NCBI RefSeq assembly: GCF_003946405.1
Contig: NZ_RHOG01000016.1
Location: 1 to 52,723 of the forward strand
Source: Lacticaseibacillus yichunensis
GTDB lineage: Bacteria > Bacillota > Bacilli > Lactobacillales > Lactobacillaceae
Reading direction: 5' to 3'
Length of the DNA stretch: 52,723 nt
Within the stretch, counting starts at the first letter, position 1, and each line of letters begins with the position of its first letter. Position numbers and translations under genes: made by a program. Under the pieces are notes generated by a model that searched no databases, was not told the origin of the DNA, and saw nothing but the letters and a program-made list of their open reading frames with translations. Of this stretch, positions 9,992-19,231 are shown piece after piece.

Positions 9992-10000
9992 AGTATAGCA
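9992..10000 (-). promoter_or_regulatory. Extended -10 promoter for rodZ-pgsA
   Basis: The minus strand reads TGCTATACT, an extended -10 box, in the 86-bp gap between ymfI and rodZ. The -35 is poor (TTCATG). Confidence 0.6.
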
Positions 10001-10039
10001 TGATTTCGAATGTTCATGAATTAAGAAATTGTTGAGAAG

Positions 10040-10768
10040 TCACGCGAGCCAGCCGCCGGAAACATACAGCGTCTGGCCAGTGAGATAGGCGGCCTCTTTC
10101 TGTAACAACATCGCGACATAATAACTGACATCCGGCGGGGTCGCCAGCCGTGCAGCCGGAATCGCGTCCTGCACAGCTGCCAGCGCAATGGCATCAAACA
10201 TCTGATTCATTTTCGTGTCAACGGCGCCAGGCGCCACCACATTGACGGTGATGCCCAGGCTCGCGACCTCTTTGGCATAGGCGCGCACAAACGCTGACTG
10301 GGCACCTTTGACCGTTGAGTAGGCGACCTCCATTGCCGACCCGCTCCCGCCGTACACGGAGCCGATGAACACGATGCGGCCAACCCCGCTGCGAGCCAAT
10401 TTTTCCTGCAAATGGGTCAACAGTAACATCGGCGTGACCAGATGCACGCGCATCAGGGCCGTTAATTCCGGTTCCGTCGTCGCGGTGAACAAATGATAAT
10501 ACGTCATCCCCGCCGCAAACACCACGGCGTCCACGCTGAACAGCTGCCCCGCAAGCGCCGTCACATGCGCTGAATCAGTGAGATCATACGCCAGCGGAAT
10601 GAAATCCTGGCGCGGGTAAGCCGCGGCCAGCTCCGCCACCAGCGCAGTCACTGGGGCTTCGTGATGGTTGTAGTGCAGGTACAGGGACCAGCCTGCCTTG
10701 GCAAGGCGCCGTGCGATCGCCCCGCCGATGTCACCTGATGCGCCGATGATCAAGGCTGCTTGGGTCAT
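10040..10768 (-). CDS. ymfI: SDR-family oxidoreductase (YmfI type)
   Basis: Short-chain dehydrogenase of 242 aa. The NAD(P)-binding glycine motif GASGDIGGAIA is near residue 9, the active-site serine is in FIGSVYGG, and Tyr/Lys are in YSTVK. Homologues are often annotated as FabG-like 3-oxoacyl-ACP reductases. The B. subtilis YmfI in the same gene neighbourhood reduces the 5-aminopentanone modification of elongation factor P, which is the better guess from context. Its ATG overlaps the ymfH stop by 4 bp, so the two are translationally coupled. Confidence 0.85.
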   Translation of the reverse strand: MTQAALIIGASGDIGGAIARRLAKAGWSLYLHYNHHEAPVTALVAELAAAYPRQDFIPLAYDLTDSAHVTALAGQLFSVDAVVFAAGMTYYHLFTATTEPELTALMRVHLVTPMLLLTHLQEKLARSGVGRIVFIGSVYGGSGSAMEVAYSTVKGAQSAFVRAYAKEVASLGITVNVVAPGAVDTKMNQMFDAIALAAVQDAIPAARLATPPDVSYYVAMLLQKEAAYLTGQTLYVSGGWLA

Positions 10769-12063
10769 GCGTCCACCTCCGGCAAAATATGGAACACCGA
10801 CACCGCATCTAACCGGAAAAATTGACTGGCGGCGGCCTGCAGATCCGCCAGCGTGATGGCCTGCATCACGTCGGCCAGATCAAACAATCCGATTGGCCCA
10901 AAGCTCTGGTCACTGACCTGATTGGCGACCTGTTCCAGCGAATTCAGCGATTGATAATATTTGCCCAGTGCCGCGTGCTTGATGCGGGCAAAACGCGCCT
11001 CTTCAAGCAGCGGCTGATCCGCCCCTTTGGCAATGACGGCGGTCAGGGCTTCCGACAGCGCAGACGCGTCGGTGGCATCCCCGCCCAAGGTCGCATAGTT
11101 ATACGTGCGCTGCGCGGTGAAATCAAAGTCAAACGAATCATCGACGATGCCGGCATCATACCAGCTCTGATAAAGCGGCGAGGAATCGCCAAACAACATC
11201 TCGAGCAGTAGACGGACCGTGATCGCATACTTGGTCCCCACCAGGTCATCGTCGACCGGCGTGGTGCCCTTGATACCCACGATGCTCTTCGGCCGCACTA
11301 AGGGCAACGTCGCCGCCCGATACGGCAAGATCGCAGCCAGATCCCCGTCAAACGACACGGGCCGAATCGGCGCTTGATACGGTGCGATGGTGCGGGCCGC
11401 CTGGTCAGCCTCGGCCAGCTCGATCACATGTTGCGGATCGACATTGCCTACCACCGTCAGGGTCATGTTGCCGGGCTGATAAAACGTCCGGTACGCACGA
11501 TACAACAAGTCCGGCGTGATCGCCGCAATCGACTCGACCGAGCCGGTCACGTCATTGCGCACAGGATGCGTGGGATAAAGATTGCCCAGAATGCCAAAGT
11601 ACAGGCGCCAGCCGGGATCATCTTGATACATCATGATCTCCTGGCCGATGATGCCCTTTTCCTTATTGACCGTCGCTTCGGAAAAATACGGATCCTGGAC
11701 AAAATCGAGCAGCGTCTTTAGATTTTCATCGATCTGGTCCGTAGCGGAAAACAGAAACGAGGTCCGCGTTGCGCCGGTGAAGGCATTCGCCGAAGCGCCG
11801 GTCGCTCCAAATAAGTCGAAGGCATCGTGATCCGCTTTTTCAAACAGCTTGTGCTCCAAAAAATGGGCAATGCCTTCCGGATCCTGCACCTTCTCACTTG
11901 CGCCCAGTGGCACATACGTCGTGTCGATGCTGCCGTAATCCACGGACAACATGGCATACGTCTCGTGGTACGTGGGCCGTGGCACGATCACGACACGCAG
12001 GCCGCTTGCAAGTTGGGTTGTCACCTGTCGTTCGGCGACGGCTGTATAGAAACGTTCTTTCAA
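10765..12063 (-). CDS. ymfH: M16-family zinc metallopeptidase (YmfH)
   Basis: Pitrilysin-family protein of 432 aa. The inverted zinc motif HFLEH is at residues 67-71, and the downstream glutamate ligand is probably in NKEKGIIGQE near 148. This is the catalytic-looking half of a YmfF/YmfH pair; in two-subunit M16 proteases one chain carries the zinc site and the partner contributes to substrate binding. It overlaps both neighbours by 4 bp (ATGA), indicating one mRNA with ymfF and ymfI. The physiological substrate is unknown. Confidence 0.9.
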   Translation of the reverse strand: MKERFYTAVAERQVTTQLASGLRVVIVPRPTYHETYAMLSVDYGSIDTTYVPLGASEKVQDPEGIAHFLEHKLFEKADHDAFDLFGATGASANAFTGATRTSFLFSATDQIDENLKTLLDFVQDPYFSEATVNKEKGIIGQEIMMYQDDPGWRLYFGILGNLYPTHPVRNDVTGSVESIAAITPDLLYRAYRTFYQPGNMTLTVVGNVDPQHVIELAEADQAARTIAPYQAPIRPVSFDGDLAAILPYRAATLPLVRPKSIVGIKGTTPVDDDLVGTKYAITVRLLLEMLFGDSSPLYQSWYDAGIVDDSFDFDFTAQRTYNYATLGGDATDASALSEALTAVIAKGADQPLLEEARFARIKHAALGKYYQSLNSLEQVANQVSDQSFGPIGLFDLADVMQAITLADLQAAASQFFRLDAVSVFHILPEVDA

Positions 12064-13322
12064 GAGAGCTCCTCTCCGCCCATAAAATAGCGGCTCTGCA
12101 ACGTCATCCCGGCAGCGGCTTCTTGGACCTGCGCGCGATCGACAGCGGCGATGCCAGCTTTGAATGCGGCAAAATCACTGTGATGGCCGCTCGCCAGCCG
12201 GTCGAGTAGCGCCTGCCTGGCCAAAAAACGTGGGGTGTCATAGGCCGCCAGTCGCGCTGACAGCAACCCCGCTTTGATGTTTGCCAACAGATCATCTGAA
12301 AAATCGCCGCGTTGAACCGCGGTCAGCTGGGTGTCGATCAACGCCTCGACGCGGTCGCGGTCTGCGGTATCGATGCCTGTTTGGACCATCATGAAATGGC
12401 GGTATGGATCCAGGCTCGAACTGGCGTAATACGCCAAGCTGGCTTTTTCCCGGACATTCGTGAACAAAAACGAGAGCGGCGAGCCGCCAAATAGCTCTTC
12501 GGCCACCATTGCGGCATAAAACGCCGGGCCACTTGTCGGGGCGGCCACATGATAGGCCAAATTGAGCTTAGCCTGATTGACTGGGGCTTCCTCGGTCTGG
12601 GCCTGCACCGTCTCACGCAGCGGGGTGTCCACCACAAACGGCACGCTCAGCTCCGGCCGCGGGGCAAACGCCAAGGTCGAAGCCAGTGCCTCGACTTGGG
12701 CTTGGTCCACATCCCCCAACACGACCAACTCGATCTGATCGCGGGTGAGAAGCTGCTGATAAGCCGACAGCAGCGCCGCATTGTCCACCGCCCGAGCGCC
12801 TTCCGGGGTGCCGAAACTCGGCACACCCTGACCCGACTCACCGCCAAAATACAACGCCTGCGTGGCCAGACTCGCCTGTAGCTGGCGATCCTCCGCCATG
12901 CTTTCAAGATACAGCGCCAAATTTTCGCGTTCACGCGCAAGCACACCCTGATCAAATTGACCGGCTGTGATGAGCGGGTGGTTGAGCACCTCATTGAGTA
13001 GGGCAAACCCGGCGGCCAGCGTCCCTTCGCCGGAAAATTGATCATTGACCAAGGTCAGCGTCGCCGTGACACGATGCCACTGGCCTTCCTTGGCCACGCC
13101 GATGCCAAAGCTCGCACCAAACAGCCGCTCCAGCTCCGCCGACAATGCGATCTGAGTCGGATACGCCGCGGTGCTCGTCTCCAGCATCGAGGTCAAAAGG
13201 GTCCGTGCGCTGAAGGTCGACACATCAAGCGGCGCCAAAAAATGAAGCTCGATGCGCACCGTTTTAAATTGGGTGGTGGGCAGGACGCTCAAATGAACCC
13301 CTGAAGCTAATGCAATTGACAA
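12060..13322 (-). CDS. ymfF: M16-like peptidase partner without zinc site (YmfF)
   Basis: 420-aa M16-fold protein. Where an active M16 enzyme has HxxEH it reads LLTSMLETS near residues 43-51, so the zinc site is absent. It is probably the non-catalytic partner of YmfH. It starts 12 bp after the ftsK stop and overlaps ymfH, so ftsK-ymfF-ymfH-ymfI is a probable transcription unit. Confidence 0.88.
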   Translation of the reverse strand: MSIALASGVHLSVLPTTQFKTVRIELHFLAPLDVSTFSARTLLTSMLETSTAAYPTQIALSAELERLFGASFGIGVAKEGQWHRVTATLTLVNDQFSGEGTLAAGFALLNEVLNHPLITAGQFDQGVLARERENLALYLESMAEDRQLQASLATQALYFGGESGQGVPSFGTPEGARAVDNAALLSAYQQLLTRDQIELVVLGDVDQAQVEALASTLAFAPRPELSVPFVVDTPLRETVQAQTEEAPVNQAKLNLAYHVAAPTSGPAFYAAMVAEELFGGSPLSFLFTNVREKASLAYYASSSLDPYRHFMMVQTGIDTADRDRVEALIDTQLTAVQRGDFSDDLLANIKAGLLSARLAAYDTPRFLARQALLDRLASGHHSDFAAFKAGIAAVDRAQVQEAAAGMTLQSRYFMGGEELS

Positions 13323-13334
13323 AAGACCACTCCT

Positions 13335-15707
13335 CTAATTTTGCCCGCCTGCATCCACAGGTCCTTGCCCGTAGACTTTCCGCGGCTTGCTTCCTTCACT
13401 GGGGCCGACCACCCCATTTTTTTCCAAGTCATCGATGAGCCTGGCCGCGCGGTTGTAGCCGATGCGGAAATTGCGTTGCAACATCGAAGTTGAGGCGCCT
13501 TGCTGCTGAATCACAAAGGCCTTGGCGTCTTCGTAGAGCTCATCTTCGGACTCGCCGTTCGCCGCGCCGCCTTCTTCGACGTCGGCTGGGGCCATTTTAT
13601 CATCATAGGCCGGTGCGACTTGGTTCGTGATCGCCTCGACCACCGCTTCAACATCCTCAGACGGAATAAACGCGCCTTGGATGCGCATCGGCTTGCTGGC
13701 ATCCATCGGGGCAAACAGCATGTCGCCACGCCCCAGCAGTTTTTCGGCCCCATTGGCATCCAAAATGGTGCGCGAATCCACGCCACTAGAAACAGCAAAC
13801 GCGATGCGCGACGGGAAGTTGGCCTTGATCAGCCCAGTGATGACATCCACGGAAGGCCGCTGGGTCGCGATGATCACGTGAATGCCGGCCGCCCGCGCCA
13901 TTTGACCGAGCCGGACCAGGGCCGTTTCGACCTCACTACCGGCGACCATCATCAAATCGGACAACTCATCGACCACGACCACGATCAGCGGCAGATGCGG
14001 CAGATTAGGATCTTGGGCCGCGGCCGCTTTCTTATTATATTCGCCGACATTACGCACGCCACCCGCTTCAAACAGTTCGTAGCGGCGCGTCATTTCATCC
14101 AGCACCTTATTGAGGGCGGATGGGGCCTTTTTTGCCTCGGTGACCACCGGCGTCAACAAATGCGGCACGCCATTATAAACAGAAAGTTCGACTTTTTTGG
14201 GGTCGATCAGCATCATGCGCACTTCCGTCGGTTTGGCGGTCATTAAAATGCTGGTGATGATCACATTGATCATGACGGATTTGCCAGAACCGGTCGCCCC
14301 TGCGATCAACAGATGCGGCATTTTTGTCAGGTCAAACGTCTTGACGTTGCCATCGACATCCCGCCCCAGTGGAATCACCAGCGGCTTGCCGGGATGCTGC
14401 GGGGTGTTGGCTAACACATCCCGATAGCCAACCGTCGCAACTTGCTGATTTGGGACCTCGATGCCGATCAACGACTTGCCGGGAATCGGGGCCTCAATGC
14501 GGATGTCTTTGGCGGCCAAGGCCAGGGCGAGGTCATCGGCCAAATTGACGATCTTGGAGACCTTCACCCCGACGGCCGGCTGGATCTCGTATTGCGTGAT
14601 CGACGGGCCAAGTGTTGCGGACTTGACGGTCACATCCACCCCAAAGCTTTCAAACGTCTGCTTCAACTTGGTCCGATTGCGCTTGATCATCTGATAATCC
14701 GCCGTTTGATCCGCGGCGGCTGGCTGGGTCAACAGATCCAGTGGGGGCAAAATGTAATCATCCAGCGCGGCGTCATCCCCTGTCGCCAGCGTGACCTCAT
14801 CAAGTTCAGGGGTCGGCTCAGGCTTGGCGGCAGGCTGCGGGCTTGGTTGCTTGCTCGGCTGCGGCGTCGGCTCAGTCCCAGTTGGCACCGCGCCTTTGAT
14901 CGTGAAGTCATCGCTGTCGGCCAGTGGCGTCGGCAAGTCTTTATCATCGGCAAAAACAGGCTTAGGCTGCTGTGTCCCGGTGCCGTTGGTCGCACCTTTA
15001 GAAGCGGGCTTGGTCCGCGGCGTTTGGGCTTTGCGCTCAGCTTGCGCCGCAGCCGCCTTTTGCGTCAGAGCATGCGCCCCACCGGCCAGCGCCTGACCAG
15101 CCCGGCCGAGTTTTGCCCCGACCCAATGACACCCAGCGAAAAATTGATCCGCGGTCAGTCCAACCGCCAGCGCGCCGCCAATCAAGATCAGTAGCCACGC
15201 CACGATCACGGCGCCGGTCGCCGACAGAAGCGGCGCAAACAGTGAGAAGCCCGCGGCGCCCAAGAGGCCACCACCAACATCCGTGGTGGCAGACATCACG
15301 GCAAAATCCGCCTTCAGCAGACGCCACGTGGCCAGCCAGTAATGGCTGTGGACGGCCAATTTTGCCATCGCCGTTGCGGTCCATACGATCAGCGCACCCA
15401 AATAGATCAGGCCCCCGCCGATGCCTTGTTTGACCGGAATTTTGACCAGCCGCCCAGTGAATAGGAGCCACAGGCCAAATGCAGCAGTCAGCGCAGACGC
15501 AAACAGCACGGTATCGCCGATGACCAGGCGATAGCAGTTTGCCATCACGATGCCCAGCGCCCCGACCCGCGTCAGTGCCAGCAAGCCAATGATCGTCAGT
15601 GCGACGCCGACCCAGTTGAGGGTCCGGTCGACTGGCTTTTTGCGACTGGCTGGTCTTCTTTTTGTTGTGGTGTGCCCCTTGGCCGTCGTGCGCCGACGTT
15701 GCGCCAT
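13335..15707 (-). CDS. ftsK: DNA translocase FtsK/SpoIIIE
   Basis: ATP-driven DNA pump that clears chromosomes from the closing septum. Order in 790 aa: about four N-terminal membrane helices (residues 30-190), an Ala/Pro/Gln-rich linker (about 220-310), and the motor domain with Walker A GATGSGKS near 470 and the Walker B region [15 protein letters not shown]-terminal gamma winged helix ([20 protein letters not shown]) in homologues reads KOPS/SRS sequences. The ATG follows AAGGAGG. Confidence 0.96.
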   Translation of the reverse strand: MAQRRRTTAKGHTTTKRRPASRKKPVDRTLNWVGVALTIIGLLALTRVGALGIVMANCYRLVIGDTVLFASALTAAFGLWLLFTGRLVKIPVKQGIGGGLIYLGALIVWTATAMAKLAVHSHYWLATWRLLKADFAVMSATTDVGGGLLGAAGFSLFAPLLSATGAVIVAWLLILIGGALAVGLTADQFFAGCHWVGAKLGRAGQALAGGAHALTQKAAAAQAERKAQTPRTKPASKGATNGTGTQQPKPVFADDKDLPTPLADSDDFTIKGAVPTGTEPTPQPSKQPSPQPAAKPEPTPELDEVTLATGDDAALDDYILPPLDLLTQPAAADQTADYQMIKRNRTKLKQTFESFGVDVTVKSATLGPSITQYEIQPAVGVKVSKIVNLADDLALALAAKDIRIEAPIPGKSLIGIEVPNQQVATVGYRDVLANTPQHPGKPLVIPLGRDVDGNVKTFDLTKMPHLLIAGATGSGKSVMINVIITSILMTAKPTEVRMMLIDPKKVELSVYNGVPHLLTPVVTEAKKAPSALNKVLDEMTRRYELFEAGGVRNVGEYNKKAAAAQDPNLPHLPLIVVVVDELSDLMMVAGSEVETALVRLGQMARAAGIHVIIATQRPSVDVITGLIKANFPSRIAFAVSSGVDSRTILDANGAEKLLGRGDMLFAPMDASKPMRIQGAFIPSEDVEAVVEAITNQVAPAYDDKMAPADVEEGGAANGESEDELYEDAKAFVIQQQGASTSMLQRNFRIGYNRAARLIDDLEKNGVVGPSEGSKPRKVYGQGPVDAGGQN

Positions 15708-15796
15708 GTGTCTGCCTCCTTGACTCTTGCGACGCCCCCGCGCCGCTTTCCGAAAAACCGTTCAGCGCCTATTATACACGAGGTTTTCCAGAAAAA

Positions 15797-15825
15797 CGAA
15801 AAGGCGGCCGCAGCGGGTCGCCTAA
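15797..15825 (-). terminator. Intrinsic terminator of trmL
   Basis: Minus-strand GGCGACC and GGCCGCC stem followed by TTTTCGTTTTT, just past the trmL stop. Confidence 0.8.
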
Positions 15826-15828
15826 CTG

Positions 15829-16338
15829 TCACTTCAATTTATCATGTGGGTAGGTATGCACGCGCTCCAGCCCAGCAAAATCTTGTTGGCGCAGCGCCTC
15901 GTAGATCACCAATGCGGCGCAGTTCGCTAAGTTCAGCGCGCGCACTTCGTCAGTCATCGGAATGCGCACCGCTTTTTCCGGATTGGCGCGCATAAATGGC
16001 TCCGGCAAGCCGGTTGTTTCTTTGCCAAACATGAACCAGTGGTCGGATGTGTTGTCGCTGTAATCAACATCCGAATAAGTCTTCTCAGCGAATTTTGAAA
16101 CCAGATATAAATGGGTCGGATCCGTCACTGTTTTCAAAAAATCATCGAGCGAGTCATGATAGACCACGCGTACGCTCGCCCAATAATCCAGGCCGGCTCG
16201 CTTGAGATGCTTGTCGTCAGTCTCAAACCCAAGCGGCTTGATCAGATCCAGCACACTGTCCGTCGCCGCCGCGGTGCGGGCAATATTACCGGTATTCGAT
16301 GGAATCAACGGTTCATATAATACAAGATGATTTGTCAT
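15829..16338 (-). CDS. trmL: tRNA (cytidine/uridine-34 2'-O)-methyltransferase
   Basis: SPOUT-class methyltransferase (TrmL/CspR family) that 2'-O-methylates the wobble base of tRNA-Leu species, using SAM. Family marks: LYEPLIPSNTGNIART at the N-terminus, FGKETTGLPE in the middle and the knot region IPMTDEVRALNLANCAALV near residues 126-144. The ATG at 16338 lies 6 nt after GGAGG; the adjacent GTG at 16341 is too close. Product is 169 aa. A repeat array lies immediately upstream. Confidence 0.93.
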   Translation of the reverse strand: MTNHLVLYEPLIPSNTGNIARTAAATDSVLDLIKPLGFETDDKHLKRAGLDYWASVRVVYHDSLDDFLKTVTDPTHLYLVSKFAEKTYSDVDYSDNTSDHWFMFGKETTGLPEPFMRANPEKAVRIPMTDEVRALNLANCAALVIYEALRQQDFAGLERVHTYPHDKLK

Positions 16339-16381
16339 CACGCGCCTCCAAACACTGACTAACAGTTTACCATAAAAAAAG

Positions 16382-16650
16382 AGGGTGCGGCGCGGGGCGT
16401 TAGGACCCTGCAGATAAGTCCAGCAGACGCTTGAGGCGCACTAGGCCTCGAGTGACTGCTGGCTTAGATGTCAGGGTCCTGCCCCGCGAAGCCCGACTGA
16501 GGGTGCGGCGCGGGGCGCTTAGGACCCTGCAGCTAAGTCCAGCTGACGCTTGAGGCGCACTAGGCCTCGAGTGACTGCTGGCTTAGATGTCAGGGTCCTG
16601 CCCCGCAAAGCCCGACTGAGGGCGCGCCGGCTCGCGGGAAAGCCCCGTTC
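16382..16650 (+). repeat. Structured intergenic repeat array A
   Basis: Two tandem copies, 16382-16499 and 16500-16618, differ at only a few positions; a vestige of a third start (AGGGCGCGCCGGCTCGCGGG) follows at 16619. Each copy begins AGGGTGCGG and ends CCCGACTG. It folds as nested stems: GCGGGGC/GCCCCGC, AGGACCCTG/CAGGGTCCT, CTAAG/CTTAG, CAGCAG/CTGCTG and the apical CTTGAGGC/GCCTCGAG. Read on the minus strand, copy 1 is followed by seven T and could act as a terminator upstream of trmL. Confidence 0.9.
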
Positions 16651-16863
16651 TGCCGAACCAGCGCACAAAAAAACGTATCACCTCGGTGCTGCGCACGGCG
16701 AGACGATACGTTAGTGAAGTTTTTCATCGCTAACTTTTATCAATTTCCCAAAAGCAAGCCCTGATAAAAGCCAGAAATAAAAAAGCTTAAGAGTAACTTA
16801 ACACCGCCAATGGCTGAATGCAACCATCTGTGCATAAATTTTTTACATCCTGCACAGGTGTCC
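16651..16863. other. Intergenic inverted repeats between array A and rlmA
   Basis: There is no ORF of note. A hairpin AACGTATC...GATACGTT with an inner CTCG/CGAG lies at 16671-16712. CTTTTATCA/TGATAAAAG arms occur near 16733-16769. CATCTGTGCA/TGCACAGGTG arms lie at about 16826-16861, just after the rlmA stop. Any of these could end rlmA transcription, although none has a good T-run. Confidence 0.45.
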
Positions 16864-17688
16864 TCATATCGTTAACAGATCGACCGCCACATGAATGCTC
16901 GCAGGCGGCGTGGCCAGCATCGCCTCGCGTTTTTCAGCTGGGGCCTGCCAGGACAGTGGCGTCATCGCCAACACATCGGCAAATCCCGCCGCATCCACCG
17001 GGTGATCGTAGACGATAGCGGTCTGCTTGGCCTGCGGATACGCCGCCTTGAACCGCGTCAAAACGCGCTCGTTGCTGTATGTACCCTTCGCCGTGCCACC
17101 GTATAACCCCTGGCGCAATTCGCGCAGGTAGTCCGCTTGCGGAATCACCTTGAACAACCGGCTTTCCGGCGCGCGCACGCGATCAAATTCCTCATACGCC
17201 CCTGGTGAAAATAGGTCGACGATCGCCGAGAACCGACCAGCCAAAAACGGCAGATGTGCGAGGTCCGCCACACAGAAAAAGGCAGAGGTGGCCAGACTCC
17301 CGGCTAGTTCGATCGCAGGCTGAGAGATGTCAAACCCCACCGCGGCCGCCCCGCTTTCGGCTAATTTCGCAGTCGGGGTCCCTTCCCCGCAGCCAATATC
17401 CAGCAGTCGATCCGTCGCAGTGAGCTGTCCCTTGATCTCCGCCAAAAACGGGTCGAACAGGCCGTTTGCCAGCGCTCGCCGCCGCGCCTCAAGCATGGGC
17501 CGGCTGTATTCTGTTTTGACCGGGGCATTGAGGAAGTTCGCCGTCCCTTTGCGCGAGAGGTCGAACCGGTGGCCATTTGCACAGACCAGACTCGTTTCTT
17601 CTATTAATAATGGCTCACGGCACACCGGGCAAGCCAAAAACGGCGACTGATCCGCCAGCCAGGCCGCTTTTTGGGCGATCTTTCGCAT
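16864..17688 (-). CDS. rlmA: 23S rRNA (guanine-N1)-methyltransferase, RlmA family
   Basis: SAM-dependent methyltransferase of 274 aa. An N-terminal zinc finger (CPVCREPLL, then a second Cys and His in CANGHRFDL, residues 20-45) is followed by the Rossmann SAM motif LLDIGCGEGTPTAKL near 95 and PFLAGRFSAIVDLFSPG. Gram-positive RlmA(II) methylates G748 of 23S rRNA, the macrolide tunnel; that assignment is by family, not by direct evidence. It is divergent from corA, with a 94-bp shared promoter region holding a palindrome. Confidence 0.9.
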   Translation of the reverse strand: MRKIAQKAAWLADQSPFLACPVCREPLLIEETSLVCANGHRFDLSRKGTANFLNAPVKTEYSRPMLEARRRALANGLFDPFLAEIKGQLTATDRLLDIGCGEGTPTAKLAESGAAAVGFDISQPAIELAGSLATSAFFCVADLAHLPFLAGRFSAIVDLFSPGAYEEFDRVRAPESRLFKVIPQADYLRELRQGLYGGTAKGTYSNERVLTRFKAAYPQAKQTAIVYDHPVDAAGFADVLAMTPLSWQAPAEKREAMLATPPASIHVAVDLLTI

Positions 17689-17717
17689 CTTGGTCTCATT
17701 TCCTTTAAAATTGATTG

Positions 17718-17739
17718 CGGCAAAAAGTACCTTTTGCCG
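17718..17739. promoter_or_regulatory. Palindrome in the rlmA-corA divergent region
   Basis: CGGCAAAA and TTTTGCCG form 8-bp perfect arms around AGTACC. It sits about 30 bp before the rlmA start and 44 bp before the corA start, a possible operator or corA leader hairpin. Confidence 0.4.
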
Positions 17740-17782
17740 GTGAATTAACGTAGACTGGAGAAAGACACAAGGAGGAGCCCGT

Positions 17783-18730
17783 ATGCTTTCTATCTATAAA
17801 TTCGATGATACGATGGGTCAACTCAAGACTCAAGCCAAAATCGAATCCGATGTTTGGATCGATGCGGTCGACCCGACCCCAGAGGAAATGACCAAGTTGC
17901 AAAAAAAAGCCCGGGTGCCGGAAGCTTTTTTGCTGTATGGGCTTGATCCCGATGAAGGGGCCCGCTATGAATACGACGAGGATTATGATGCGCACCTATT
18001 GATCTTCGACATGCCCGTTGTCAGTCAGGACAGCAAGCACCGGGTCGCCTATAAGACGGTGCCACTGGCTGTGATCTTGACGACGACTGCCATCATCACG
18101 ATCGACAACACCGCGCAACCCCTGCTGGCCTTGTTTGCGAGCGGGAAAGTCGCCGGGTTCAATCCGAAAATGAAATCCCGCGCCGCCCTGCAGATGCTCT
18201 ACCAGATCTCCGTGGCCTACCTCGCGTATCTGCGCGACATCAACAAGGCTCGCGAAGCGCTGGAGACCAAGCTGCAAAATAATCTGAAAAACGAGGAGCT
18301 CTATGCATTGATGGGCATTCAGCGCGGCTTAGTGTATTTCATGATGAGCCTGCGCACCGACCGCAACGTGCTCGACCAGCTCAAACGGACCAACCCGCTG
18401 CACCTCAATGAAGAGGACCTCGACTTGCTCGATGACACGATCATCGAAAATCAGCAAGGCACCGAAATGGCGCAGATCTCAAACTCCATCATCAACGAGA
18501 CCGCCGACACGTATTCATCGGTCATTTCCAACAACATGAACAGCGTGATGAAATTCCTGACGTCATATTCAATCATCCTGACCATCCCCACCCTCGTCTT
18601 TTCATTTTATGGGATGAACGTGGAGCTCCCATTTGCGGGCATGCACGTCAGCTGGTTGATCACGATCATCATCTCGCTTGTGATCTCAGTCTTGATCGCG
18701 TTTCAGTTTTATAAAAACAAGTACTTTTGA
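17783..18730 (+). CDS. corA: CorA-family divalent cation transporter
   Basis: Membrane channel for Mg2+ (Co2+/Ni2+ in some homologues). It is 315 aa with a large soluble alpha/beta N-terminal domain and two C-terminal membrane helices. The pore signature YGMN is followed by VELPF near residue 275. The ATG follows AAGGAGG. It stands alone, with its own terminator. Confidence 0.94.
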   Translation: MLSIYKFDDTMGQLKTQAKIESDVWIDAVDPTPEEMTKLQKKARVPEAFLLYGLDPDEGARYEYDEDYDAHLLIFDMPVVSQDSKHRVAYKTVPLAVILTTTAIITIDNTAQPLLALFASGKVAGFNPKMKSRAALQMLYQISVAYLAYLRDINKAREALETKLQNNLKNEELYALMGIQRGLVYFMMSLRTDRNVLDQLKRTNPLHLNEEDLDLLDDTIIENQQGTEMAQISNSIINETADTYSSVISNNMNSVMKFLTSYSIILTIPTLVFSFYGMNVELPFAGMHVSWLITIIISLVISVLIAFQFYKNKYF

Positions 18731-18750
18731 TTCATTCACCCAGAATTGTG

Positions 18751-18777
18751 AAAGGCGGCCGCGTGCCGTCTTTTTTT
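18751..18777 (+). terminator. Intrinsic terminator of corA
   Basis: AGGCGGC and GCCGTCT stem with a short loop, followed by seven T. Confidence 0.85.
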
Positions 18778-18782
18778 GATTC

Positions 18783-19023
18783 AGGGTGCGGAGCGGGGCG
18801 CTTAGGACCCTGCAGCTAAGTCCAGCAGCCGCTTGAGGCGCACTAGGCCTCGAGTGACTGCTGGCTTAGATGCCAGGGCCCTGCCCCGCGGAGCCCGACT
18901 ATGAGGGTGTGAAGGCACGCGGGATGGTGGGTCGGCTAACTTGGCTCGGAAGCTTGGCGCGCACTTCGCACCGAGCGTCCGAGACGGTTAGGTGATCCCG
19001 CCATGCGCGCCGTAACCCAACTA
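18783..19023 (+). repeat. Structured intergenic repeat array B
   Basis: Copy 18783-18900 is almost identical to array A. Copy 18904-19023 (AGGGTGTGAAGG... to CCCAACTA) differs in most stem bases but keeps the pairing, for example TGGTGGG/CCCGCCA in the second stem and GGCTAAC/GGTTAGG near the third. About 75 further bases of unexplained sequence (19024-19099) follow before the guaC regulatory region. Confidence 0.88.
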
Positions 19024-19099
19024 CAAGGGGCGAGGGCCCCAGGATAGTAGTCTGGCCGTACAGCGACCTTCAGAACGGTGAGACTCTTGATCTTGAATA

Positions 19100-19112
19100 A
19101 AACACGAACATT
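19100..19112 (+). promoter_or_regulatory. PurBox upstream of guaC
   Basis: AAACACGAACATT matches 11 of 13 positions of the lactic-acid-bacterial PurR site AWWWCCGAACWWT. It lies about 60-70 bp before the inferred transcription start, near the position typical of PurR-activated promoters. Confidence 0.55.
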
Positions 19113-19134
19113 ATTTTTATATTTTAGCATATTG

Positions 19135-19163
19135 TTGACAGTTTCCTGTTTTTGCCGTATATT
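19135..19163 (+). promoter_or_regulatory. SigA-type promoter of guaC
   Basis: TTGACA (19135-19140), a 17-bp spacer, TATATT (19158-19163). The transcript would begin near 19170, at a CGCGGTG/CACCGCG hairpin (19168-19188). Confidence 0.88.
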
Positions 19164-19201
19164 TTGTCGCGGTGTGAAAATCACCGCGCAATTTCACAGA
19201 T

Positions 19202-19214
19202 AATGTTCGGCTTT
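19202..19214 (-). promoter_or_regulatory. Second PurBox in the guaC leader
   Basis: On the minus strand AAAGCCGAACATT matches 12 of 13 positions of AWWWCCGAACWWT. It lies downstream of the promoter, between the leader hairpin and the ribosome-binding site, in the opposite orientation to the first box. Confidence 0.6.
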
Positions 19215-19231
19215 TAGAAAGGACGACACAG

